This document shows, in pieces, positions 18,668 to 27,477 of a stretch of 64,000 nt of DNA (within the stretch, counting starts at the first letter, position 1; every line of letters begins with the position of its first letter). The notes beneath the pieces are model-generated. The model had not been told where the DNA came from, ran no database searches, and saw only the letters and a list, made by a program, of their open reading frames with translations. The stretch spans positions 62,001-126,000 of the forward strand of contig NZ_JANDJO010000003.1 in the NCBI RefSeq assembly GCF_024331145.1. The letters run 5' to 3'. A program made the position numbers and the translations under genes. Source of the DNA: Shimia sp. CNT1-13L.2 (GTDB taxonomy: Bacteria > Pseudomonadota > Alphaproteobacteria > Rhodobacterales > Rhodobacteraceae).

Positions 18668-19840
18668 TTATTTCAGCAAAACATCGAGCGGCACCGGCTC
18701 GCTGATGGTCCAATCGCCTACGACACCGGGTTTGGCGTTCGAGATCTCGATGATCTGCATCTTGGCGCTGTTCTGGTGATGCAGGCTGTCGCTGAAACTG
18801 CGCGGACCAAAGGCCGTGCCTTCACTCTGCATCTGTTCCAGTTTGGCCGTCACAGCGGCACCCTCGACCGAACCGGCACGCTCTACGGCCTTGGCCCAGA
18901 GATCGATCAGGATATAGCCGGGATAGGCATATTGGCTTGCCGGACGTGCACCCGTGGCCGCTTCGTAGGCAGTGTTGAACGCTTCGACCGCCGCGCGCGG
19001 GTCATCGCCATAGATCGATCCCTGAACCGGCAGGACGAACCCCGAGAGGTTCGGCACCGCGTCAAGCCAGTAAGAACCATCGACTGCTGAGCCATTCAGG
19101 ATCAGCGAATTGATACCCGCCGCTCGAATCTGGCGCACGGCAGCAGCGGCGCCCGGAATGTAGGAACACAGCATGATCACGTCAGGCTCCTGCGGCAGGG
19201 CCTTGATGCGGCTGATCTGCGAAGCGATCGAGGCATCGTTGTTCTTGAACGTGTCTCGGCCGACGATTTCGCCACCCGCCTTGGGGAACATCCAGTCAAA
19301 GCCGGTGCAGATGCCCTTGTTGTATTCGATCGTAGTGTCCAGCAGGACATAACCGGTTTTGGCATTGCGTGCGGCCATCGACCATTCGGCCATCGTGGCG
19401 CCCTGGACCGCGGCAAGAACCGATCCGGAAAAACTATTGGGGCCAACGCCTTGGATGCCGGCTTTCACGTCTTCGGCGCAAAGAAAGAACGAGTTCTTGC
19501 CTTCTGCTTCCGCCGCCAGCGCTGCCGGCGCGCCGAAGTCGTAGTCACAGCTGACCACCATCATGTCAGCGCCCTGGTCCAGCACTTGCAGGCCCGCCTT
19601 GGCCGATTGTGCACGGTCGGTCTTGGTGTCGGCCTCGACCCACTTGATCTGTTTGCCGAGAAGGCCGCCATTGGCGTTGATCTCGTCAATCCGGATCTTT
19701 GCCGCCGTGGCTGCCGGGGTGTCATAGGCTTCCATCCATCCGGACTGGGCGATGGCAAAGCCGACGGTGATGTCATCCGCAGCGGCAGGCAGGGCCAGCG
19801 CAAGGGACAATGTGGTTGCAAGCATGGTGTGTTTCATCAT
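18668..19840 (-). CDS. ABC transporter substrate-binding protein, branched-chain amino acid (LivK) type
   Basis: This 390-residue periplasmic protein begins with a Sec signal peptide (about residues 1-21, ending ALPAAA). It has the type I periplasmic-binding fold typical of LivK/AmiC-type proteins, for example DDITVGFAIAQSG at the mature start and KIRIDEINANGGLLGKQI. Such proteins capture amino acids, amides, ureas or similar compounds. Its start overlaps the permease stop by 4 bp, so it belongs to the livGFHM operon. Co-transcription with hyuA/hyuB suggests a cyclic amide, oxoproline or related ligand; this is inference. Confidence 0.9.
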   Translation of the reverse strand: MMKHTMLATTLSLALALPAAADDITVGFAIAQSGWMEAYDTPAATAAKIRIDEINANGGLLGKQIKWVEADTKTDRAQSAKAGLQVLDQGADMMVVSCDYDFGAPAALAAEAEGKNSFFLCAEDVKAGIQGVGPNSFSGSVLAAVQGATMAEWSMAARNAKTGYVLLDTTIEYNKGICTGFDWMFPKAGGEIVGRDTFKNNDASIASQISRIKALPQEPDVIMLCSYIPGAAAAVRQIRAAGINSLILNGSAVDGSYWLDAVPNLSGFVLPVQGSIYGDDPRAAVEAFNTAYEAATGARPASQYAYPGYILIDLWAKAVERAGSVEGAAVTAKLEQMQSEGTAFGPRSFSDSLHHQNSAKMQIIEISNAKPGVVGDWTISEPVPLDVLLK

Positions 19841-20904
19841 GCGTCTCCTCTGTTGGGGTTGGTTTGTTTTGAGTGAAGGGAAAGGGGCAGGCGCGGCAGT
19901 TGCAGGTCCTTGCCGGCCATGAGACCCGAGGGGCGCAGGATCAGGACAAGGATCATGACCACGCCGATCAGGATTTCCTGTGCGCCGCCCGGCAGGGCGA
20001 AACGTGCCCCACCAAGGGTGACCCCTTGTTCCAGCCGGACAAGCATCTCGATGAGCATCGACAGGCCCAGCACGCCGACGACAGCGCCGGACAGGCTTCC
20101 GATGCCGCCGACAACAAGCATTGCCAGCGAGATGAAGGTGATCCCGAGATAGAAACTGTCCGGATTGAGAACGCCGATCGAATGGCCAAGAAGTGCGCCG
20201 GAGACGCCGGTGAAAAAGCCGCTGATCACCAGTGACAACAGGCGGTGCCGATACATGTTGATGCCAGAGGCGCTTGCGGCCACTTCGTCTTCGCGGGTGG
20301 CTCGCAGGGCCAGGCCGCTGGCAGAGTTGGCATAGAGATTAGCCACCAGAATGGCCGCCGCCGCCCAGGCCAAAGCCACCCACTGATCGACATAGCGCGG
20401 CAGCCCGACAACCGAACTGGTCGCGCCTGTCACGCCTTCCCAGTTGGAATAGACCGTGTTCACGATGGCGAGAAAGGCAAAGGTTGCGATCGAAGCCGCG
20501 ATCCCCGACAGCCGCAGGATGGCGGCACCGGAAATCAGCGCCACGATTGCGGCCAGCAGACCCGAGGCAATCGCGGCAGGCAGGACCGGCCACTGCGCCT
20601 GGGCCAACCACTCGGGCAGGTCCGGCAGGAAAAGGGCTTTCATTTGCGGTTTCAGGGTCAGCCAGGCCGAGCAATAGGCCCCGATGGCCATATAGCCTGC
20701 GTGTCCAAAGCTCACGACGCCCGAGTTGCCGACAAAGATCCAAAGGCCAACCACGAGGACCACGCGGATCAGGGTCTCGGCGGCCATGCGCGCCAGCGCC
20801 TTATCCCCGGTGAGGGCAATCAGGCTGACGAACAGGATCAGAAGCGCGATCAGGACAATCGGTGTGGAATAGGCCATGCGCCTGTTTTGTGCGTGTTTTC
20901 CCAT
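19837..20904 (-). CDS. livM: Branched-chain amino acid-type ABC permease LivM
   Basis: This 355-residue integral membrane protein has about nine hydrophobic segments and the LivM-type coupling segment, including GNSGVVSFGHAGYMAIGAY and the loop DSFYLGITFISLAMLVVGG. It forms the transmembrane channel with LivH. It overlaps the binding-protein gene by 4 bp and follows livH by 4 bp. The N-terminal residues before the first membrane segment are short and polar; start at 20904 is reasonable but not proven. Confidence 0.92.
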   Translation of the reverse strand: MGKHAQNRRMAYSTPIVLIALLILFVSLIALTGDKALARMAAETLIRVVLVVGLWIFVGNSGVVSFGHAGYMAIGAYCSAWLTLKPQMKALFLPDLPEWLAQAQWPVLPAAIASGLLAAIVALISGAAILRLSGIAASIATFAFLAIVNTVYSNWEGVTGATSSVVGLPRYVDQWVALAWAAAAILVANLYANSASGLALRATREDEVAASASGINMYRHRLLSLVISGFFTGVSGALLGHSIGVLNPDSFYLGITFISLAMLVVGGIGSLSGAVVGVLGLSMLIEMLVRLEQGVTLGGARFALPGGAQEILIGVVMILVLILRPSGLMAGKDLQLPRLPLSLHSKQTNPNRGDA

Positions 20905-20908
20905 TGTC

Positions 20909-21823
20909 TTAGATCCTTGGCTTGGCTGAGCTGGGCACGAACAACCCCTGCGGCCGCAGCAACAGGCAGACGATCACCAGCGTGTAGAGAAAGGCGTCGC
21001 GGAACGGACGCACGTCGAGCGGCAGAAAGGCTTGAAGCAGGACCGAGGCCGCGCCGATCAGAAAGCCTGCGGCCACTGCGCCGGGCAGAGACCCAAGCCC
21101 CCCGATCACGGTGGCGATAAAGGCGACAAGCATGATCTGCCCGCCCATCCGTACATCCGCGACACCGGTCTGCGTGGCCATGATCAGGGCGACGGCGGCG
21201 GCCAACGCTCCGGACAGGGCAAAGGCCCCTGTGATCACCACGTTGGCCCGTACCCCAAGAAGGCGCGCCATCGTGAAGTTTTCGGCAGCTGCGCGCATCT
21301 CGAGGCCGAGCCGGGTTTTCTTGAGCAAGAGCGCCAGCCCCGAGACGACCACCAATGTCGACAGGATCACGATGAGCTGCAATAGCGGCACCTCGGCCCC
21401 GGCCACCGCGACGGGCGTATTCAGATCGGGCCAGAGGCTGATCGCCTTCGGTCGACCGCCATAGACGGCAAGAAGCGCATTCTGGATCACGAAACCAAGC
21501 GCAAAGGACGAGATCATCATCGCCACCGGGCTTGCCTTGCGCATGTGGCGGAACACCACGTATTCGCTGGCCATCGCGGCCCCGGCTCCTATCCCAAGGA
21601 GGATCGGGATCAATAGGAAAGCCGGGGCCTTGCCCAGGAACATGACCGCGACGGCCTCTGTCGAGGGCACGATCAGGGCAAAGACGCAAAAGGCGATGTA
21701 TTCCCCATGGGCGAAATTGACGAGGTTCATGACCCCGAAGATCAGGGCGATGCCAAGCGCGGCCATCGCGTAGATGCCGCCCAGCGAGGCCGCGTCGAAA
21801 AACAGCTGTGCAAGGGAACTCAT
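20909..21823 (-). CDS. livH: Branched-chain amino acid-type ABC permease LivH
   Basis: This 304-residue membrane protein has the LivH signature IYAMAALGIALIFGVMNLVN near the N-terminus, with NFAHGEYIA following, and the typical GGLGSLPGAVAAGF loop near the C-terminus. It partners with LivM. Its start overlaps the stop of livF by 4 bp (21820-21823), indicating translational coupling. Confidence 0.93.
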   Translation of the reverse strand: MSSLAQLFFDAASLGGIYAMAALGIALIFGVMNLVNFAHGEYIAFCVFALIVPSTEAVAVMFLGKAPAFLLIPILLGIGAGAAMASEYVVFRHMRKASPVAMMISSFALGFVIQNALLAVYGGRPKAISLWPDLNTPVAVAGAEVPLLQLIVILSTLVVVSGLALLLKKTRLGLEMRAAAENFTMARLLGVRANVVITGAFALSGALAAAVALIMATQTGVADVRMGGQIMLVAFIATVIGGLGSLPGAVAAGFLIGAASVLLQAFLPLDVRPFRDAFLYTLVIVCLLLRPQGLFVPSSAKPRI

Positions 21824-22557
21824 TGCGCCGCCTCCTTGTTGGAATTGCCGAAATAGGCTTCGCTCAGCAGGTCGCTTTCGGCGAAATCCGATGCGTCGCC
21901 GTCTCCCACGATGCCGCCGCCCCGCAAGAGGATCATGCGTCCTCCCACACGCGCGGCACGGGTCGAGCTCTGCTCGACGATTAGGAGCGTGAGCCCACGG
22001 TCTTCCTGCAGCTGAACCAAGGTGTCATAGACCTGGTCGACGATCTTGGGAGCGAGACCAAGCGACGGTTCATCGACCATCATCAGCTTGGGGTTTGTCA
22101 TCAATGCCCGCCCGATCGCTAGCATCTGCTGCTGCCCACCGGACAACGCACCGGCGCTGGCGTAGCGGCGGTCGCCAAGGATCGGGAAAGCTTCGAAAAT
22201 CTCGGCGATGTCGCCGGCAATCGCGTCGCGGTCTCGGCGCAGGCCGGTGCCGACCAGAAGGTTTTCTTCCACGGTCAGGCTGCCAAAGATCTCGCGGCCT
22301 TCGGGCACCATCGACAGACCCAGGCGGGCAATGGCTTCGGGCGGACGGCCCGTCAGAAGATCGCCGTCCATCTCGATGCGGCCGTGCGATGTGGCCACCT
22401 TGCCGCTGATCGCGCCAAGCAACGAAGACTTGCCCGCGCCGTTCGGCCCCGAGATGAACACCCGCTCGCCTTCGGCAAGGTGAAGGGTCACATCGTTCAG
22501 TGCAGGGACCTTGCCATAGCGCACGGACAGATCGAAAACACCAAGTTTGGACATCAC
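21820..22557 (-). CDS. livF: ABC transporter ATP-binding protein LivF
   Basis: This 245-residue ATPase has Walker A GPNGAGKSS, signature LSGGQQQMLAIGRALM and Walker B LMMVDEPSLGLAP. It is the second nucleotide-binding subunit of the importer, active at the cytosolic face of the membrane. It overlaps livG and livH by 4 bp each, so all four transport subunits are coupled. Confidence 0.93.
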   Translation of the reverse strand: MMSKLGVFDLSVRYGKVPALNDVTLHLAEGERVFISGPNGAGKSSLLGAISGKVATSHGRIEMDGDLLTGRPPEAIARLGLSMVPEGREIFGSLTVEENLLVGTGLRRDRDAIAGDIAEIFEAFPILGDRRYASAGALSGGQQQMLAIGRALMTNPKLMMVDEPSLGLAPKIVDQVYDTLVQLQEDRGLTLLIVEQSSTRAARVGGRMILLRGGGIVGDGDASDFAESDLLSEAYFGNSNKEAAQ

Positions 22558-23303
22558 GCCGCCTCCTGGTCTGCGCCAAGATAGGCGTCTCGCACCGCGC
22601 GGCTTTTCAGGATGACGTCCACGTCGCCTTCCTCGATGATCATCCCGGCATCCAGCACGTAGATGTGGTGAGAAACCGACAACACGAGCCCGACGTTGTG
22701 TTCGATCAACAAAACACCGGTGCCAAGGTCCTCGGCGACCCGCCGTATCAGTGCCGCAAGGTCTGCGGCTTCGGTTTCCGACATGCCTGCCGCCGGTTCG
22801 TCCAGCAGCAGGAAGGCCGGCGAGAACATCAGGGCGCGGGCAATCCCGACGCGCCGTTCGTCCGTATAGGGCAGGCCCGCCGCAGGATGTTCGGCAAGGT
22901 GGGGCACGCCCATCCAGTCAAGGATGCGCAATGCCTCGGCTTCTGACGCAGCACGCCCGTGGCCAAGCCCGACGCCGGTCACCGCGAGGTTGTCGAGAAC
23001 GTCCAACCCCGAGAACAGACGGCCGGCCTGGAAGGTGCGCGCCACGCCTTCGCGACGCAGATCATGCGGCGAAAGCGTTCCGACGTCGCGACCGCCGAGC
23101 CCGACAGTCCCGGAGGTCGGAGACTGAAAGCCGGTCAGGGTGTTGACCATCGTGGTCTTTCCCGCCCCGTTCGGACCGATCAGCCCATGCACGGCCCCGG
23201 GTGTGATCGACAGCGTCACGTCGGTGAGAGCCTTGAAGCCGCCGAACGCCACCGTCACCCCGGAAGCCGACAGGGAGGACCCGTTTTTCTTTCGCCGCAT
23301 CAT
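22554..23303 (-). CDS. livG: ABC transporter ATP-binding protein LivG
   Basis: This 249-residue ATPase has Walker A GPNGAGKTT near residues 43-51 and Walker B FLLLDEPAAGMSETE. The usual LSGG signature is replaced by the PYTDERRVGIARALM region, a variant seen in some LivG proteins. Start choice is uncertain: MMRRKKNGS precedes the conserved first strand (LSASGVTVAFGGFKAL). It lies 3 bp after hyuA and leads the transport part of the operon. Confidence 0.9.
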   Translation of the reverse strand: MMRRKKNGSSLSASGVTVAFGGFKALTDVTLSITPGAVHGLIGPNGAGKTTMVNTLTGFQSPTSGTVGLGGRDVGTLSPHDLRREGVARTFQAGRLFSGLDVLDNLAVTGVGLGHGRAASEAEALRILDWMGVPHLAEHPAAGLPYTDERRVGIARALMFSPAFLLLDEPAAGMSETEAADLAALIRRVAEDLGTGVLLIEHNVGLVLSVSHHIYVLDAGMIIEEGDVDVILKSRAVRDAYLGADQEAA

Positions 23304-23306
23304 GGA

Positions 23307-25433
23307 TCAGACCTCGGCCAGTTCTTTGAGCTGATCCATCTGACGCGCTTCGGGCGAGGCATCCGCGGTCAGCACGTAGACGCCGGTTTCGTGCAAGCTC
23401 ACCGTCCAGCCCGGTTCGACCACGATGGTGGTGGTCACTTCCTCGATCACCGCGGGTCCGTGCAGCGTGTCACCGGCGCCCATTGCAGAACCGTCGTAGA
23501 CAGGGGTATCCTGCGTGGTGCCGTCTGCGTTGAACACCATCGGACGCGTGCCCTTGAGCGTTGCTTGCGCCCCGGTGCCTTCGGCAATCGTCATCCGCGC
23601 CGGTTTGTCGACGTGGCCGGCAATGGTGCTTTCAACGTTCACCACTTCCACCGCGTTGTGCGGCTCGTCATAGGTGTAGAGTTCCTTGTGACGGGCATGG
23701 AAGGCGGCCTTGATGTCTTCCAACGTGGCCTCTGTCACGTCAAAGGCCTCGATTTCGACCGTGCATTCGTGCACCTGCCCGACATAGCGCATGTCCAGTG
23801 ACCGGCGGATCGAGATACGGTCTTCGCCAAAGCCATCACCTTCAAGGTCATCCTTGCCGCGCAGTTCCAGCGACTTGAACAGACCATCCAGCTTGGCAGC
23901 CGCTTCCGCGCCCTCAAGACGGATCGGGGCAGGGGCCATGTAGTTGTATTTCACGTCGGAAATGATCTGACCGTAGGCGCAAAGACCAGAGGCCAGTTTC
24001 GAGATCAGCACCTTTGAAATGCCCATCTCGCGGGCCAGCGCGGTGATATGTGCCCCTGTCGCGCCACCTGCGCCCATCAGCACGAAATCGCGCGGGTCAT
24101 AGCCGCGTTCCACCGAAACCCGGCGGATGGCGTTGACCATGTTGTTGTTGACGATGGTGAACATGCCATAGGCGGCTTTCTCGACCGAGATCCCGAGCGG
24201 ATCGGCGAGGTTCGTCTTGATCGCGCCGCGAGCCTTTTCAACGTCAAGTGGCAAGCGCCCCCCGACAAGGCCGTCCGCATTCAGATAGCCCAGTGTCAGG
24301 TTGGCATCGGTGGTGGTCGGGTTTTCGCCGCCCTGCCCATAGCAGGCAGGCCCCGGCTCGGACCCCGCCGATTGCGGACCCATCTGCATCAGGCCCATCG
24401 AGTCGATCCAGCCGATCGAGCCGCCACCGGCCCCCAGCGTCTCGACCTGGATCATCGGAATGCCGATGCGATAGCGCAGGAAGTCGATGTTCTTGTTGAC
24501 GTTGGCCTGACCATCCTTGGTCAGGGTGATGTCGAACGAGGTGCCGCCCATGTCGCAGGTGATGATGTTCTTGTCACCCCAGGGTTCGGCCACGTCGAGG
24601 GCCGCCTGCGGCGCCGAAGCAGGCCCGGAATTGATGGCATAGACCGACTGGTCGCTGACCACTTTGCCAAGCGCCAGGCCACCGTTCGACTGGAAGTATC
24701 GCACAGGATGCTGGCTGCCCAACTCGCGGAAATAGGCGTCGATGGCCTCGACATAGCGTTGCAGGATCGGCGCAAGGTAAGCGTTCACGATGGCGGTTGA
24801 GGTGCGGGTGTACTCGCGCACCTGTGGATAAAGCTGCGACCCCACGGTCAGGCGCACATCCGGCATCATCTCGCGGACGATCTCTGCCGCGCGCAACTCG
24901 TGCTCGGGGTGCAGCACCGACCACACAAAGCTAATGGCAACCGACTCGACACCTTCGGCAATGAAGTACCGACAGGCCTCGCGCACGTCCTCTTCGTTGA
25001 TCGGAGACTTGACCGATCCGTCCGAAATCACGCGCTCGCTGATGCCTTTGCGAAGGTGACGCGGGACCAGCATGGTCGCGGGCGGATAATCGGGATCATA
25101 GCGATAGCCGTCTTCCTTGTGGCCAAGCCGGATCTCGATGGAATCCTCGTGCCCCTTAGTGGCGATCAGGCCTGTCTTGGCACCGGTGTGGGTGATGAGC
25201 GCGTTCAGGCCAACCGTGGTGCCGTTGATGCAGAGATCAGAGTTCGAAACGATCTCCTGCGCCGTCAGCCCGGTTTCTTCGGTGATCAGGGCAAGACCGT
25301 TCTTGATGGCCTTGGTGGGTTCCGTGGGCGTGGACAGAACCTTGAAGATCTGGGTTCCGCCTTTCTTGTCGGCCAGAATGAAGTCGGTGAAGGTGCCGCC
25401 GGCATCAATGCCCAGACGATATTGGGTACGCAT
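23307..25433 (-). CDS. hyuA: Hydantoinase/oxoprolinase family protein, subunit A (HyuA)
   Basis: This 708-residue subunit begins with the actin-fold phosphate loop LGIDAGGTFTDFIL, has a second nucleotide motif near CDMGGTSFDITL and a later GAGGATGAH loop. These are hallmarks of N-methylhydantoinase A/5-oxoprolinase A. The family uses ATP to open cyclic amides or, in relatives, to carboxylate ketones. Pairing with HyuB 23 bp upstream and a Liv-type importer supports uptake and ATP-dependent ring opening of a hydantoin- or oxoproline-like compound. Acetophenone or acetone carboxylase relatives cannot be excluded. Confidence 0.9.
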   Translation of the reverse strand: MRTQYRLGIDAGGTFTDFILADKKGGTQIFKVLSTPTEPTKAIKNGLALITEETGLTAQEIVSNSDLCINGTTVGLNALITHTGAKTGLIATKGHEDSIEIRLGHKEDGYRYDPDYPPATMLVPRHLRKGISERVISDGSVKSPINEEDVREACRYFIAEGVESVAISFVWSVLHPEHELRAAEIVREMMPDVRLTVGSQLYPQVREYTRTSTAIVNAYLAPILQRYVEAIDAYFRELGSQHPVRYFQSNGGLALGKVVSDQSVYAINSGPASAPQAALDVAEPWGDKNIITCDMGGTSFDITLTKDGQANVNKNIDFLRYRIGIPMIQVETLGAGGGSIGWIDSMGLMQMGPQSAGSEPGPACYGQGGENPTTTDANLTLGYLNADGLVGGRLPLDVEKARGAIKTNLADPLGISVEKAAYGMFTIVNNNMVNAIRRVSVERGYDPRDFVLMGAGGATGAHITALAREMGISKVLISKLASGLCAYGQIISDVKYNYMAPAPIRLEGAEAAAKLDGLFKSLELRGKDDLEGDGFGEDRISIRRSLDMRYVGQVHECTVEIEAFDVTEATLEDIKAAFHARHKELYTYDEPHNAVEVVNVESTIAGHVDKPARMTIAEGTGAQATLKGTRPMVFNADGTTQDTPVYDGSAMGAGDTLHGPAVIEEVTTTIVVEPGWTVSLHETGVYVLTADASPEARQMDQLKELAEV

Positions 25434-25456
25434 GTTGTTTTCCTTTCTGTCGGGCT

Positions 25457-27208
25457 TCAGGCTGCCTTGCGGGCCTGGGCTGTTGCGGCTTCGTCGATGG
25501 CAAGGGTCTCGGCGTCAGCGATGATCACGCCGTAGTCGAGCCGTGCGCCTTCGATCGAAACGAGGCCGTTGCGCACGTCTTCGACAACCTTCAGCGGGTC
25601 ACGCTCGAACGGGTTGCCAAAGCCACCACCACCGGGGTTCAGGTTGGCCGCGATTTCACCGGGCTTGATGGTTTCGATCACGTTGTCGGTGATGATCTGA
25701 GTCTCGCCGTCGCGGGTGACTTCCAGTCGTCCGACCTTCTTGTCGATCATCGTCGACTTCGCCCCGCCTGCGCCCATCGCCGGAATACGGCGGCCTTCGC
25801 CGAAGGTGACCAGCGTCATGTCGGTGTCCAGCGGCTCAACCGCCCAGCGGGTGCCCGAGCCACCCCGGAACTTGCCAGCCCCGCCACTGTCGGTCATCAG
25901 GCCGTATTCGTGGATGATGATCGGGTAGGAATGCTCGAGCATCTCGATGTCACCCGAGGTCAGCGCCCCGAAACAGCATTCCGGTCCACAGGCGTGCCAA
26001 CCGTCCTGACTTGCCGTTGCCCCGGCGCCCGAGATGATCGAGGCCAGAACCATTGTGACGTATTCCTCGTCGTGGCGGCTGTCCCAACCGGCGATGTTAC
26101 AGCCATTGGCATGGCCCCAGCTTGCCGAAACCTTCTCGGGCGCGGCCTGTTCAAAGGCCAGGCGCACAGCGTCGGTCAGGGTTTCCATCGGCGTGGTCGT
26201 GCAGTTCATGTGTGGGGCAGGGGGCTTGGCGTTGCACAGCGTCCCCTTCGGCCCCATGTCCACCGTCACATTGCGGTAAAGGCCTTCGTTGTAGGGCGGT
26301 GGCAGTTGGGCAAACATCATCAGGCCGAGATAGACGCCCGAATAGGAATTGCCCTCGTAAGAATTGATGAAATAGGGGATCTGCGGTGGGCTGGCGATCT
26401 CGATGTGGCAGGTTTCGCCCTTGATCGTGACCGTGGCGGTGATGTCGAAATCCCCGAACCCGTGGCCTGCGTCTTCAAGGATGGCCGTACCGGAATAGGT
26501 GCCATCGGGAACCTGGGCGATCAGGCTGTTCATGTGCCGGTTGGCCATCGTCAGCAGCTCTTCGATACAGGCCTGCACCGTGTCCTTGCCGTATTTGTCC
26601 ATCAGCGCCACCAGATTGCGCGCGCCTACCTGGCAGGCCCCGATCAGGGCGTTGAAATCGCCTTCCTGGTCACGGCGGGCCCGCATGTTCGTCAACAACA
26701 TGTTCATGATGTCGTGGCGCGGCACGCCCTTGTCCCAGATCTTGATCGGAGGAATGCGCAGACCCTCGGCAAAGATCTCCTTGGCCTCGGGATTATAGCC
26801 GGCGGGCACCGGGCCGCCGATGTCGGTCAGGTGGCCCTTGCAGACCGTCCAGAACACGAGCTCCCCCTCATAGAACACCGGGTAGTACATGCAGGTGTCG
26901 ATGATGTGGCTGCCGGCATAGTCGGGGTCGTTGTGCAGGATCAGGTCACCCTCGTGGATGTCCCCTTCAAAAAATCCGTCCACGGCCTTCATCGCCGGAA
27001 TGAGCGAGCCAAGATGGATCGGAATGTCCTGTCCCTGAAGGATCATTTCCGGGGTGTGGTTGAACAGGGCGGTTGAATAATCGTGCGCCAGGTTGAACAC
27101 CGAACTGCGCGCGGTCTTTTCCAGCGCCAGGGTCATTTCGCGCTGCGTGGTTTCCAATACACCCCGCACCACTGAAAGCGTGATGGGGTCGACTTGTCTC
27201 TCTGCCAT
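25457..27208 (-). CDS. hyuB: Hydantoinase/oxoprolinase family protein, subunit B (HyuB)
   Basis: This 583-residue subunit has the HyuB landmarks DPITLSVVRGVLE at the N-terminus, HNDPDYAGSHIIDTCMYYPV in the metal-binding region, and the Gly-rich C-terminal NPGGGGFGNPFERD. It forms the hydrolytic partner of HyuA. I chose ATG 27208 because AAGGA lies upstream at normal spacing; the frame is open to 27286 but that extension lacks a ribosome site and conserved residues. It is the first gene of the operon, divergent from the AraC regulator. Confidence 0.92.
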   Translation of the reverse strand: MAERQVDPITLSVVRGVLETTQREMTLALEKTARSSVFNLAHDYSTALFNHTPEMILQGQDIPIHLGSLIPAMKAVDGFFEGDIHEGDLILHNDPDYAGSHIIDTCMYYPVFYEGELVFWTVCKGHLTDIGGPVPAGYNPEAKEIFAEGLRIPPIKIWDKGVPRHDIMNMLLTNMRARRDQEGDFNALIGACQVGARNLVALMDKYGKDTVQACIEELLTMANRHMNSLIAQVPDGTYSGTAILEDAGHGFGDFDITATVTIKGETCHIEIASPPQIPYFINSYEGNSYSGVYLGLMMFAQLPPPYNEGLYRNVTVDMGPKGTLCNAKPPAPHMNCTTTPMETLTDAVRLAFEQAAPEKVSASWGHANGCNIAGWDSRHDEEYVTMVLASIISGAGATASQDGWHACGPECCFGALTSGDIEMLEHSYPIIIHEYGLMTDSGGAGKFRGGSGTRWAVEPLDTDMTLVTFGEGRRIPAMGAGGAKSTMIDKKVGRLEVTRDGETQIITDNVIETIKPGEIAANLNPGGGGFGNPFERDPLKVVEDVRNGLVSIEGARLDYGVIIADAETLAIDEAATAQARKAA

Positions 27209-27330
27209 TTTCTCGTCCTTTGCTCTGTGCAAAGGGCACGTCAGACGGGTGTGTTTTCCTCCCGATCCGCCGCGCTCCTCCAGCACGTCGTTCTCGGATT
27301 TCAGGATGGACGCATCGCCTCGGGGCCGTC

Positions 27331-27418
27331 TTGACGCTCAGTGCACAAGCGTTTGACAAACCGCGCAGCAGAATTTGACACTCCGCGCACAACTGCTTGC
27401 ATATCCGTGCAAAGACGC
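27331..27418. promoter_or_regulatory. Four 22-bp-phased direct repeats in the hyuB/araC divergent promoter region
   Basis: Copies start at 27331, 27353, 27375 and 27397. All four share TTG, five variable bases, then C-N-G-Y-GCA. The exact 22-bp period is two helical turns, the geometry of tandem AraC-family sites. The array lies between hyuB (start 27208) and the regulator (start 27478). Confidence 0.75.
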
Positions 27419-27427
27419 AGTTTTCCT

Positions 27428-27455
27428 TTGTTTTATTGGGCTGTCCGGATAGTCT
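27428..27455 (+). promoter_or_regulatory. Candidate promoter of the AraC-family gene
   Basis: TTGTTT and TAGTCT are separated by 16 bp, with the -35 box 10 bp after the last 22-bp repeat and a strong AGGGAGGA ribosome site before the ATG at 27478. It was located by eye. Confidence 0.35.
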
Positions 27456-27477
27456 TTTGCGAAGGGAGGAACACAAC

